A program made the position numbers and the translations under genes. The notes beneath the pieces were generated by a model that saw only the letters and a list, made by a program, of their open reading frames with translations, searched no databases and had not been told where the DNA came from. A DNA stretch of 54,539 bases from positions 1 to 54,539 of the forward strand of contig JACRDF010000009.1 in NCBI GenBank assembly GCA_016212925.1. The letters run 5' to 3'. This DNA is from Desulfomonile tiedjei (lineage in GTDB: Bacteria > Desulfobacterota > Desulfomonilia > Desulfomonilales > Desulfomonilaceae). This document shows, piece after piece, positions 9,316 through 17,451 of this stretch. The first letter of the stretch is position 1; each line of letters begins with the position of its first letter.

Positions 9316-9807
9316 ATGAATAGACAATTGGTTTTCGTTCTGATCTTGTGCTTTGTTGCCGGTCAAATGGCCACCACGTTGGCTCAGGAAGTGAAACAGC
9401 CGGTTGATTACCCGGAAGGCTACCGTCTATGGACTCATGTCAAGTCCATGATCGTGCAGGAAGGCAACGAGGCCTACAGATTTGCAGGAGGCATTCACCA
9501 CATCTATGCCAATAAAGAGGCGCTGGAAGCATTACAAAACGGCACACCCTATGCCGACGGAGCATCTCTCGTCTTCGATTTGTTGCTCGTGGAGAATAAC
9601 AAGGACCATACGGTGACCGAGGGTCCTCGAAAGCTCGTGGGCGTCATGGTCAAGGATTCCAAAAAGTTCGCCCACACCGGAGGATGGGGATTTGCGGTAT
9701 TTCAAAACGATACGAGGGATCAAGTCCCCGTTGACGCCAAAACTTGTTTCAAGTGCCACGAACCGCACAAAGGAACCGGCTACGTGATAAGCAAATACCG
9801 CAAGTAA
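9316..9807 (+). CDS. Cytochrome P460 family protein
   Basis: A 163-residue periplasmic c-type cytochrome. A signal peptide (1-24, ending TTLAQ) is followed by the cytochrome P460 fold, with YPEGYRLWTHVKSM near the N-terminus, the family signature TGGWGFAVFQ, and a single haem-binding CFKCH (Cys144, Cys147, His148) near the C-terminus. Family members oxidise hydroxylamine or nitric oxide, or act as haem carriers. Which applies here is unknown, and the Lys-haem cross-link of true P460 cannot be judged from sequence alone. The ATG at 9316 is chosen because GGGAG precedes it and the signal peptide begins there; an upstream in-frame ATG at 9250 would spoil the signal peptide. It is not in an operon with other redox genes. 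Confidence 0.85.
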   Translation: MNRQLVFVLILCFVAGQMATTLAQEVKQPVDYPEGYRLWTHVKSMIVQEGNEAYRFAGGIHHIYANKEALEALQNGTPYADGASLVFDLLLVENNKDHTVTEGPRKLVGVMVKDSKKFAHTGGWGFAVFQNDTRDQVPVDAKTCFKCHEPHKGTGYVISKYRK

Positions 9808-10182
9808 TACCGATTCACGGTCAAAGAAGTGATATCAGCAATGGCTGCAAGGAGAGACTGTCTCAAAACCCTTAAGTGCAGGGGGGCCTGTGCACGGCGC
9901 GCTTCTCGGAGGCTGTCTCAATAGCCATGAAACAGGATGAATCGTAGCACGAATGGTCCTAGCCTATCCCTCTGGCAGCGCGAGAGAGATAGGGGAACTG
10001 TAGCGCCGGCATCTTGCCGGTGATCGGTCTCTCTCCTCGCGGGAAGGGGATAGGGGAATACCGGCGGGACGCCGGCGCTACGGGGAACCCCATTGTCTCA
10101 CGGGTTGGGGTGAGGGTGAAAGAAGGCGTGACAACGCCAATCGCGGTACGATCCCAACTCCTGATCGACTTTTGAGATAGCC
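9808..10182. repeat. Intergenic palindromic repeats
   Basis: No gene is seen. TAGCGCCGGC (10001-10010) and GCCGGCGCTA (10071-10080) are perfect inverted arms flanking degenerate inner hairpins. Both carry the same GATAGGGGAA string beside them, suggesting a duplicated unit. Two similar GCTGTCTCAA/ACTGTCTCAA strings at about 9866 and 9912 look like decayed repeat copies. Confidence 0.5.
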
Positions 10183-10492
10183 GGGTGCAACGGACCTGGG
10201 CTCCGCCAGGTCCGTGCCGGCGTTTTTGGAAAACGGTAGGGTTGTCCCCCGCATTGAACACCAAATTGAAAGCGAGCCGATGTACGGTAAGGCTGGGAAT
10301 CTTCCGAGTTATAGTGGCGATAGAACTGGCAGGAAGCACGGAACTGGTAAGGCCCAGGTCCGTGGCACCCAATACAGAAGGCATCGCTTGACAGAGGGGG
10401 CTACTATAGTTGTTCCCCAAAGCTCTTCCCGAATGAGATCGTCCCGCGTGGACGGGACACCCCAAATTAATCCGTCATCACTTTCGAGAACC
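10183..10492. repeat. Inverted-repeat element, copy 1
   Basis: Left end GGGTGCAACGGACCTGGGC (10183-10201) and right end GCCCAGGTCCGTGGCACCC (10352-10370) are 19-bp inverted repeats with one mismatch, enclosing 188 bp. The left end also folds as a hairpin followed by TTTTT, like a terminator. The core and about 120 bp to its right match copy 2 at 16814-17348. No transposase frame is present, so it resembles a non-autonomous (MITE-like) element. It lies between the P460 gene and the end of the efflux operon. Confidence 0.7.
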
Positions 10493-10526
10493 ACCACAAC
10501 GTCACAAATCAGGCTCCCAATCCTTT

Positions 10527-11756
10527 TCATTCATGTCTCAAAGCATCGATTGGATGCAGACGGGAAGCCTTGAAAGCCGGATAGAAGCCGAAGAACACTC
10601 CCACCGCGCCTGAGAAAAGGATTGCGACCGCGACGGTAAAGAAATCAATTGCTGCCGGCCAGCCGCTCGTTCGCGCAAAAATGAACGCGCCCAATATGCC
10701 AAGTACTGTGCCAATGAAACCGCCGCTGATCGTCAGGACCACCGCTTCAATCAGGAACTGCGAAAGTATGTCGGCCGACCTGGCTCCTACGGCCATCCGG
10801 ATGCCTATTTCACGCGTCCGCTCGGTCACGGAGACGAGCATAATATTCATGATTCCGATGCCGCCGACCAGCAGCGAAATTGCGGCTATTGCCCCGAGCA
10901 ACGTGGTCATTATGTTGAGGCTCTTTTGGGCTGTTTCCAGGATCTCTGTCAGATTTCGTACTGTGAAATCCTTCTCCTGATTCCGGCCGATCTTGTGACG
11001 CCGTGTCAGGAGATCGTCAATCTGCTTTTGGGCCAACGGAATAAGAGATATGTCGCTTGTCTGAACCATAATGGCGTGGACTTCATCGGGGAACGGTGTG
11101 CCGAAAAGCCTATATTGGGCTGTTTTGAGCGGGATGTATATGGAGTCGTCCTGATCGTCTCCCCGCGGAGATTGGCCCTTGCGTTCGAGGACTCCAATTA
11201 TGGTAAATGGAACGCTCTTGATCCTGATTACCTTCCCCAAGGGGTACACAGTCCCAAAGAGGTTTTCAATGACCGTCAGGCCTACCACGGCAACCTTGGC
11301 AGCTCGCTTTTCTTCTTCACGTGTGAACATTCGGCCGTAACCGATCGGCCATTCCCGAATTAGAAAATTGTTCTCGTTTGTGCCGACTACGCGGGTCCTC
11401 CAGTTCTTGTTTCCATAGACTACTTGAGTAACGTCTCCCCAGTTTGGAGCGGTAAATTTCACGGCCGTGCAGTCTTTTGCTATCGCATCCGCGTCGGAAG
11501 ATCTAAGCGTGTGGACGGAACCCGACCCAAGACGAACTCCGCCCGGCTGAAGCGCACCGGGAATGACGAGAATCAGATTGCTGCCTATGGAACGAATCTG
11601 CTCCCCTATCATCTCCCGTGCGCCAGCTCCTACGGCCACCATTACAATAACCGCTCCAACCCCGATAACAATGCCCAGCATAGTGAGAAGGGAACGCATG
11701 ACGTTCACCTTCAAAGCGCTGCCGGCAATCTTTACACCGTCCAGAGGACTGATCAT
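10527..11756 (-). CDS. MacB-like ABC transporter permease
   Basis: A 409-residue inner-membrane permease of the FtsX/MacB family. An N-terminal helix (about 20-43, LLTMLGIVIGVGAVIVMVAV) is followed by a large periplasmic MacB_PCD domain (about 45-280). Three C-terminal helices (about 283-310, 330-365 and 372-395) follow, with the typical ERTREIGIRMAVGAR motif between the first two. Unlike E. coli MacB it carries no ATPase domain; that part is the separate gene at 13237-13944. With the adaptor at 12056-13240 it should form a tripartite exporter needing an outer membrane channel, not encoded nearby. The substrate is unknown. A 299-base hairpin-rich gap separates it from the adaptor gene. Confidence 0.9.
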   Translation of the reverse strand: MISPLDGVKIAGSALKVNVMRSLLTMLGIVIGVGAVIVMVAVGAGAREMIGEQIRSIGSNLILVIPGALQPGGVRLGSGSVHTLRSSDADAIAKDCTAVKFTAPNWGDVTQVVYGNKNWRTRVVGTNENNFLIREWPIGYGRMFTREEEKRAAKVAVVGLTVIENLFGTVYPLGKVIRIKSVPFTIIGVLERKGQSPRGDDQDDSIYIPLKTAQYRLFGTPFPDEVHAIMVQTSDISLIPLAQKQIDDLLTRRHKIGRNQEKDFTVRNLTEILETAQKSLNIMTTLLGAIAAISLLVGGIGIMNIMLVSVTERTREIGIRMAVGARSADILSQFLIEAVVLTISGGFIGTVLGILGAFIFARTSGWPAAIDFFTVAVAILFSGAVGVFFGFYPAFKASRLHPIDALRHE

Positions 11757-12055
11757 CGGTTGCCACCTTAAGGATCCATTCAGTCAAGGTTTCGACGGAA
11801 TACTCTTATGGCAATTGCCTAAAATAATGTCCGATTCTGAGGAACGCTTTTGTGTTTGGTAGCCACCGGCCTCCGTGCCGGTGGACAATGTGCATAGAAA
11901 TCAACCACGCCGTTGGCGTGGTCCGGCAGGGACCCCGGATCGGGGTCCGGGGCAGGCTCTGGACCGTACCAATAGGCTGCAATCCGTCCTTGGGATAAGG
12001 TCGGAAGTTTTGGCAACTGCCATACCTGCCCAGAGAAAGCGCTCCGTATTGAAAA
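11757..12055. repeat. Hairpin cluster inside efflux operon
   Basis: Three strong hairpins lie between the adaptor and permease genes: CCACCGG/CCGGTGG (11863-11884), ACCACGCC/GGCGTGGT (11904-11922) and GACCCCG/CGGGGTC (11931-11947). The string GTAGCCAC...GTGGACAATG at the first hairpin also occurs at 20815-20845, so this is a dispersed repeat. In the operon mRNA it would act as a structured spacer and may lower or decouple permease expression. Confidence 0.6.
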
Positions 12056-13240
12056 CTAGAATCTGAAACGCAAACCCGACGCCTGAGCATTCTCTTTCTT
12101 CTTGACCACCGCGTCGACCACAACGCGATCGCCGGGCTTCAACTTATCGGAAATCACTTGGGTCCGCTCTGTTCCAATGACACCGACTCCCACATTGAAC
12201 GGCTTTATCTGATTATTGGCTGCGAGTTTCCACAGCCGGCGTTGGCCTTGCTTAGGAGGAGCAACATCGCTGGATTGTTTCGTCCCTTCTTTCGGAGAGA
12301 ATCGCAAAGCTTGGTCCGGAACCATAAGCGCGTCATTGACTTCGCTTAGAAGTATGGTCACGGTCGTGGTCATGCCCGGACGCAACTTTAGCTCATCGTT
12401 GCTTACGTCCAGAAGGACGTTGTACGTGACAACATTCTGCTGTACCTGGGGGTCGTTACGAATCTGCGTGACCGAGGCATTGAAGACCTCATCCGGGAAC
12501 GCGGGCACCGTAAAAGTCGCCTTCTGGCCGGCCCGGACCCTGCCGATGTCGGCCTCATCCACGCTTGTGTATACCTGCATGCGAGTCAGATCTTCAGCGA
12601 TCTTGAAGAGCACAGGCGTCTGGAAACTGGCTGTGACGGTCTGGCCGACGTCCATGTTTCTGGCCGTGACCACTCCGTTAACAGGAGCCACGATACGTGT
12701 GTACTTTAGTTGCAGCTCAGCCTCCTGCAAATTGGCCTCCATTTGGGCTACGGTGGCCTTATCGGCTTCCAGCTGAGCGCGAGCCGCGTCCACGTTGGTT
12801 TCGGCAGTATCGTAGTCGCTTTGACTGATCGCATTGGACTTGATCAATTCCTGCTTTCGACGCAAAGTCCGAATCGTGTCTGTAAGAGCGACTTCTGCTT
12901 TGAGGACTTTGGATTTGGCGGACAAAAGATTCGCCTTGGACTGCTCCACCTTGGCCTTGTACATGTCGGGATCGATTAGAGCGATCAGTTGGTCTTCTTT
13001 GACCACAGACTCAAAATCAGCGTACAGCTTCTTGATGGTCCCGGAGACCTGACTCCCTACCTGGACCTCAACCACCGGTTTGATGGTCCCCGTGGAATTT
13101 ATTTCCGCCTTAAGAGTCCCTTTTTCCACCGGTACGGTAATGTACGTGATCTCCGGCCGCTTATCGGAAGAACGAGCCAGGATAAGGTAGAGCCCTAAGA
13201 CCATTAGGACGATGACGACAATGACAATGATCTTCTTCAC
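12056..13240 (-). CDS. HlyD/MacA-like periplasmic adaptor
   Basis: A 394-residue membrane-fusion protein. An uncleaved N-terminal anchor helix (4-24) is followed by the barrel-sandwich (lipoyl-like) half QVGSQVSGTIKKLYADFESV, an alpha-helical hairpin (about 105-190, rich in Ala/Lys/Glu heptads), the returning lipoyl half (IVAPVNGVVTARNMDVGQTV), a beta-barrel and a membrane-proximal domain. It links an inner-membrane ABC exporter to an outer-membrane channel, as MacA does. The start codon overlaps the stop of the upstream ATPase gene (ATGA at 13237-13240), so the two are translationally coupled. The gene order ATPase-adaptor-permease is clear. Confidence 0.92.
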   Translation of the reverse strand: MKKIIVIVVIVLMVLGLYLILARSSDKRPEITYITVPVEKGTLKAEINSTGTIKPVVEVQVGSQVSGTIKKLYADFESVVKEDQLIALIDPDMYKAKVEQSKANLLSAKSKVLKAEVALTDTIRTLRRKQELIKSNAISQSDYDTAETNVDAARAQLEADKATVAQMEANLQEAELQLKYTRIVAPVNGVVTARNMDVGQTVTASFQTPVLFKIAEDLTRMQVYTSVDEADIGRVRAGQKATFTVPAFPDEVFNASVTQIRNDPQVQQNVVTYNVLLDVSNDELKLRPGMTTTVTILLSEVNDALMVPDQALRFSPKEGTKQSSDVAPPKQGQRRLWKLAANNQIKPFNVGVGVIGTERTQVISDKLKPGDRVVVDAVVKKKENAQASGLRFRF

Positions 13241-13944
13241 GTTTGGTCTCCTTCACCATTGATGACCGACCTTCTTTTGTCTCCTTCGATCCTGCCGTCT
13301 CGGATCAGGATCGTCCTGTCCGTCTGATCTCCTACCTCCGGATCATGAGTCACCAGTACGAAAGTTATCCTTCGGTCGCGGTTCAATCTTCTGAAAACGG
13401 TCATTATCTCGGCGCTTGTGCGGGTATCGAGATTGCCTGTGGGTTCGTCGGCCAGAATGATCTCAGGGTTATTGACGAGCGCTCTGGCGATAGCCACACG
13501 CTGCTGCTGGCCACCTGAAAGCTGGGTAGGCAAATGGTCCGCCCTATCCGTGAGCCCCACGAGTTCCAAGGCTTCCAGGGCGGTCTGATGCCTCAACACA
13601 GTCGTGTCATTCGCGTAGACAAGGGGGAGTTCCACGTTTTTGAGGGCATTTATCCTCGGAAGCAAATTGAAGCCCTGAAATATGAACCCTATCTTCCTAT
13701 TCCGAACGTCAGCCCGCTGATCCCGGTCCAACTCGGAAACATCTTCGTCGCCCAGATAATATTTGCCTGAGGTCGGCGCATCCAGGCATCCCATAATGTT
13801 CATGAGGGTGGACTTGCCCGATCCGGAAGGGCCCATTATGGAGAGAAACTCGCCCGGATCTATGGTCAAATCTATTTCTTCCAGCGCGGGCACCTCAATG
13901 GTCCCGGCTTTGTAGATCTTCCTAAGACCTTGCATTCGAATCAA
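13237..13944 (-). CDS. LolD/MacB-type ABC ATPase
   Basis: The cytoplasmic ATPase of the exporter. From the preferred start it has 235 residues with Walker [11 protein letters not shown]-loop [10 protein letters not shown], signature [16 protein letters not shown] and Walker [17 protein letters not shown], followed by the H-loop VTHD. This pattern is that of the LolD/MacB/FtsE group. The start is not certain: an open frame extends upstream to 14148, but the added ~68 residues lack family resemblance. A TTG at 13944 has GGAG six bases upstream, and an ATG follows at 13935. The TTG is chosen here. It is the first gene of a three-gene unit with the adaptor and permease. Confidence 0.88.
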   Translation of the reverse strand: MIRMQGLRKIYKAGTIEVPALEEIDLTIDPGEFLSIMGPSGSGKSTLMNIMGCLDAPTSGKYYLGDEDVSELDRDQRADVRNRKIGFIFQGFNLLPRINALKNVELPLVYANDTTVLRHQTALEALELVGLTDRADHLPTQLSGGQQQRVAIARALVNNPEIILADEPTGNLDTRTSAEIMTVFRRLNRDRRITFVLVTHDPEVGDQTDRTILIRDGRIEGDKRRSVINGEGDQT

Positions 13945-14210
13945 AGCTAACTCCTCACCTTCGCGCGCACCGATTCCCACGGACCAATCGGTCTGACTCG
14001 CGGAGAACTGAACCTGAAACAGGCATTCCGCGGCCTGCTCGACGATAGCCGGAACTTCTCTGCACCGGGAAGCAAGAAAAGAGTCTTTGGTCATGGTAAG
14101 CGGTCCGAATGCATCCCGTCTAATCCTTAAAGACGGATCGTGCGGCATTTTGTTATATGGCTAAGAAATTTTTCGAGGTGGGCGTTACAGCGACAGTTCA
14201 TGTGCTTCGC

Positions 14211-14240
14211 AAAAGGGGGACATCACACGCGATGTCCCCC
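14211..14240 (-). terminator. Terminator after Spy-like gene
   Basis: Read on the minus strand, GGGGGACATC and GATGTCCCCC form a perfect 10-bp stem with a 6-base loop, followed directly by TTTT. It sits 26 bases past the stop of the Spy-like gene and should stop transcription before the efflux operon. Confidence 0.8.
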
Positions 14241-14265
14241 CTCGAGAAAGGGAACCGCCGACAGG

Positions 14266-14811
14266 TCAGTCACCAAAGTGGCCCTTTCGTTCTCCACGGT
14301 GCATTCCTCCGAGTTTGTGGCGGAATGCCTTGTGGGCCTTCAAGTCGGCCAGTTTTTCAATCTGATCCGGTGTAAGAATAGCCAGACGGTCCCTTTTCAT
14401 TTTCAACCGCTCGCGCATTACGTCCGATTTGAGTTTTACGATTTGATCGTCCAATTGCGCCAGTTTCTGTTGGTCGACCTTTCCGGACATCAGCATGGTC
14501 CGCTTTTCGTCCTTGAGACTCAACAGCTCTGTACGGGCTTTGCGGGTCCGATCGCTGAAGCCTGTGTAAAGTCCCCGGGCCTGTTTCTTCTGTTCGTCGG
14601 TCAAACCGAGTTTCTTCTGCAGCGCTTCCAGGGAAGGCCTGAAATGCGCCCCGCGGCCGAATTCTCCAGCCGGGCCGCCGGGATTAGCCATGACTTCCTT
14701 GGCCGCGGGCGGGCCGGGAGGCCCACCGGGAGCGCTCTGTGCTGCAGCGGTTAAAGCGGTCACCGCAATAAACATCACTGCGAATAACGTCACAAATGTA
14801 GATTTTCTCAT
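14266..14811 (-). CDS. Spy/CpxP-like periplasmic protein
   Basis: A 181-residue secreted protein. A signal peptide (1-24, ending TAAAQ) is followed by a Pro/Gly-rich linker and an all-helical region carrying two LTxxQ-type motifs, LTDEQ (70-74) and LTPDQ (146-150), the hallmark of the Spy/CpxP/zinc-resistance family. The tail holds several His residues (160, 165, 171, 178) that could bind metal. Family members are periplasmic chaperones or metal sensors in envelope stress. AAGGAGG precedes the ATG. It is divergent from the PAS kinase at 15240 and upstream of the efflux operon, but a terminator separates it from the latter. Confidence 0.85.
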   Translation of the reverse strand: MRKSTFVTLFAVMFIAVTALTAAAQSAPGGPPGPPAAKEVMANPGGPAGEFGRGAHFRPSLEALQKKLGLTDEQKKQARGLYTGFSDRTRKARTELLSLKDEKRTMLMSGKVDQQKLAQLDDQIVKLKSDVMRERLKMKRDRLAILTPDQIEKLADLKAHKAFRHKLGGMHRGERKGHFGD

Positions 14812-15239
14812 GCAAGTGCCTCCTTACAATCTTTTCTGTCCTGTTAGACGGCAACATGGTTTGCAATGTTAAAAATGTTGCTTCATCAGGTTGCAATCAC
14901 GCGGGGCGTGATGCTTCCGGCTCGCCGCTAAAGGTCACCTTCGGGCAGGGATCAGCGTTGACTTCGCCGTGCCCGGTGAGGTACTCTTAATGAAGACCCA
15001 CATGCCTTTCTCGATCAGCCGGCTTCTCTGGTGGTTGTTCCGAGTTGCGAACCCTGTCTATGGGCGTTTCACACAAGGGGACGCGATCCGGGGCGAGAGT
15101 TCGCAATCCAGTCGGCGAGACAGAGCAGTTTCCCAGCCAAACCGGCAAGATCATTTCGCCGACCCGCCTTATAGTGTAACTCCGCCCGTTGAACCTGAAG
15201 CTAGTGAAGGTACGGCTGTCGAGCCAACGGGGAGACACC
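14812..15239. other. Divergent intergenic region
   Basis: Lies between the Spy-like gene (minus) and the PAS kinase (plus). Two TTGCAA/TTGCAAT strings and paired AATGTT repeats around 14860-14900 lie just upstream of the Spy-like gene and could be a binding region. No confident promoter or gene is seen. An open frame from 14969 overlaps the kinase start in another frame and lacks coding character. Confidence 0.35.
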
Positions 15240-16781
15240 ATGGCTATCCCGGATTTCCCTTGGTACAGCGGACTGAGCGCGGAGCAGCTTGAAAAGCGAC
15301 TCCGGGACATCGAGCGCAGTAAGCGGGAGTTCTTTGCCGAAGCTCGAGACGGATTCTACATATCCACCAGGGAAGGAAACTTCCTGGATTGTAACCATGC
15401 ACTGGTGCGGATGCTCGGATATGAAAGCGTGGCGGAAGTGCTGTCTCTGGACCTCAATAAAGAGCTATGGCTCAACCCCGAGGACAGGCCCAGGTTTCAG
15501 GCGATAATAGAGAAAGACGGGTTCGTGAGCGACTACAAAGGCGGGTTCAAGCACAAGAGCGGCCGCGTGGTTTACGTCAGCCTTTCGAGCCACGTATGGC
15601 GGGATGAGGACGGCAACATCAGAGGCTATCGGGGCGTTGTGGTGGATCGCACCGCGGAAAAAATGATGCGCGATCGACTGGCGGCTCTGGAGACCAGATA
15701 CAGAGATCTCTTTGACAATATGCAGGATGGAGTGTTCATTTGTGACCGTAGCGGAACGGTTGCGGACTGCAATCAGGCCTTTTGCGATATGGTCGGGTAC
15801 AGCCGGGAAGAATTGCTGGCCCTGGAGTATTACAGAGACCTTTTTGTGGACACGGACGATGTTGTGACCTTCAGGAAGCGGCTTAGCGAACTCGGGCGAG
15901 TGAGCAATTGCGAATTGCAAATCGTGCGGAAGGATGGGAAAGTTCGGGATGTTTCCATGAGCGGTTATATCGGCCGGGATGCGGATGGCCGGGTTATCAG
16001 CTATCAGGGCATGGTTAGAGACATCACGGATGAAAAACGGCTGCGCAATCAACTGATCCAGTCTGAAAAGCTCTCGGCAATGGGACGAATGGCTTCACAG
16101 CTTGCCCATGAACTTAACAACCCGATATACGGAATCATGAATTGCGTCGAACTGGCCAAAGAAGCTATTCCGGAAGGCCATAGCAAAAGACGATTCCTCG
16201 AACTGGCGTACAATGAATGCCGGCGCACTTCGGGGATGCTGCTTAAAATGCTGAAATTCTGCAAACCCGATCAAGATGAAAAGAAGCCGACGCAAATCAA
16301 TAAGCTGCTCGAAGAGACCCTGCTTTTCTACGAGCGACAGTTCAAGAACCTCAACATCCGCGTCACTTTCGATCCGGCCGAGGACCTGCCTTTGGTTGTT
16401 GCCGTGGCCGGCCAATTGAAGCAGGTTTTTATAAACATGATCATCAATGCCAACGCGGCAATGCCCTCCGGGGGGGAGCTTACAGTCACCAGTGAATTGA
16501 ACGCGGACGATATTGTAGTGCGTATCAGAGACACGGGCGTGGGGATCCCCCGCGACCATCTGGAAAAAATATTCGAGGCTTTCTTCACCACCAAGACGGA
16601 CGTCAAGGGAGTTGGGTTGGGACTGAGCATTTGCTATGAATTGATCAAGAACCACGGGGGAAGCATAACCGTCGAGAGTGAGGTCGGCAAAGGTACGGCC
16701 TTTTCGATCCATTTGCCTCGCGGCCACATGAGAATAGCCGAAGAAGAAGCCGAGGAGGCAGCGGCTGCCAGTGGTTTGTAG
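15240..16781 (+). CDS. Soluble two-PAS histidine kinase
   Basis: A 513-residue cytosolic kinase with no transmembrane helix. Two PAS domains (about residues 32-145 and 150-272, each with a DG.....R.G....CN.A......GY pattern) precede HisKA, with His290 in LAHELNNPIYG. The HATPase has N-box INMIINANAA, G1 DTGVGIP, F-box FEAFFTTK and G2 GVGLGLSICYELI. The HELNNP type of H-box is common in NtrB-like kinases. GGGGAG six bases before the ATG fixes the start; an upstream in-frame ATG at 15189 lacks one. No response regulator is adjacent, so it is an orphan. A highly acidic Ala/Glu tail ends the protein. Confidence 0.9.
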   Translation: MAIPDFPWYSGLSAEQLEKRLRDIERSKREFFAEARDGFYISTREGNFLDCNHALVRMLGYESVAEVLSLDLNKELWLNPEDRPRFQAIIEKDGFVSDYKGGFKHKSGRVVYVSLSSHVWRDEDGNIRGYRGVVVDRTAEKMMRDRLAALETRYRDLFDNMQDGVFICDRSGTVADCNQAFCDMVGYSREELLALEYYRDLFVDTDDVVTFRKRLSELGRVSNCELQIVRKDGKVRDVSMSGYIGRDADGRVISYQGMVRDITDEKRLRNQLIQSEKLSAMGRMASQLAHELNNPIYGIMNCVELAKEAIPEGHSKRRFLELAYNECRRTSGMLLKMLKFCKPDQDEKKPTQINKLLEETLLFYERQFKNLNIRVTFDPAEDLPLVVAVAGQLKQVFINMIINANAAMPSGGELTVTSELNADDIVVRIRDTGVGIPRDHLEKIFEAFFTTKTDVKGVGLGLSICYELIKNHGGSITVESEVGKGTAFSIHLPRGHMRIAEEEAEEAAAASGL

Positions 16782-16813
16782 CAGCTCTCGAAAGTTATCA
16801 GGGATGGACTCCC

Positions 16814-17348
16814 GGGTGCCACGGACCTGGGCTCCGCCAGGTCCGTGCGGGATTTTTGGAAAACAGCGAGGTTGTCCCCCGCATTATAGCAATTGCCAAA
16901 ATTTCTGACCGAATAGGTGGTGTGGCATTGAGAAAGAATGCGGCTATCTGATGCGCTCTTGCCAATCGTCATTCATTTGACGGCGGGCACGGCCCGCCCT
17001 ACAGGAGGCGCGTCGCAAATTCGTAGGGCGGGCCGTGCCCGCCGACCGTGACGGTTACCGAGAGCCGACCAGATGGCGTTGGCGGGCATTATTTTTGACA
17101 CTTGCATTAAACACCAAATTGAAAAGCGAGCCGATGGTACGGTAAATCTGGGAATTCTTCGAGTTATCGTGGCGATAGAACTGGCAGGAAGCACGGACCT
17201 GGTAAGGCCCAGGTCCGTGGCACCCAATACAGAAGGCATGGCTTGACACAAGGGGTTACTACAGTTGTTCCCAGAAGCTCTTCCCGAATGAGATCGTCCC
17301 GCGTTGGCGGGACATCTTCAAACCAATCCGCGTTTACTTTCGAGAACC
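16814..17348. repeat. Inverted-repeat element, copy 2
   Basis: Left end GGGTGCCACGGACCTGGGC (16814-16832) and right end GCCCAGGTCCGTGGCACCC (17207-17225) are perfect 19-bp inverted repeats, and homology to copy 1 continues to 17348. The left hairpin followed by TTTTT sits just after the PAS-kinase stop and may serve as its terminator. Compared with copy 1 it carries a 200-odd bp insertion. Confidence 0.7.
16881..17109. mobile_element. MITE-like insertion within copy 2
   Basis: Sequence absent from copy 1, flanked by a direct repeat GCATTA (16881-16886 and 17104-17109); copy 1 has a single GCATT at this point, as expected for a 5-bp target duplication. The insert ends are imperfect inverted repeats (GCAATTGCCAAAAT against GCAAGTGTCAAAAAT). 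Inside, 16980-17043 holds a long hairpin with arms CGGCGGGCACGGCCCGCCCT. There is no coding frame. Confidence 0.55.
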
Positions 17349-17451
17349 AATTTATGATGAAGATCGAGCAGTTGAAAGTTACCGGCCCAAGCGTCGGGAT
17401 TATTTAGGCCGGTTGCCGTAACAACTGTACGGAAACGCGGCAAGGCGTTCT

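Noticed and set aside
13945-14148. N-terminal extension of the ABC ATPase frame
   Set aside because: The extra ~68 residues do not resemble the family, and a TTG with a good ribosome site lies at the expected position.
14969-15292. Plus-strand open frame before the PAS kinase
   Set aside because: No coding character, overlaps the kinase start in another frame, and has no homology signal that I can see.
16980-17043. Repeated GGGCGGGCC-like strings that might suggest a CRISPR array
   Set aside because: It is a single inverted pair with no regular spacers; no CRISPR array or cas gene was found in the window.
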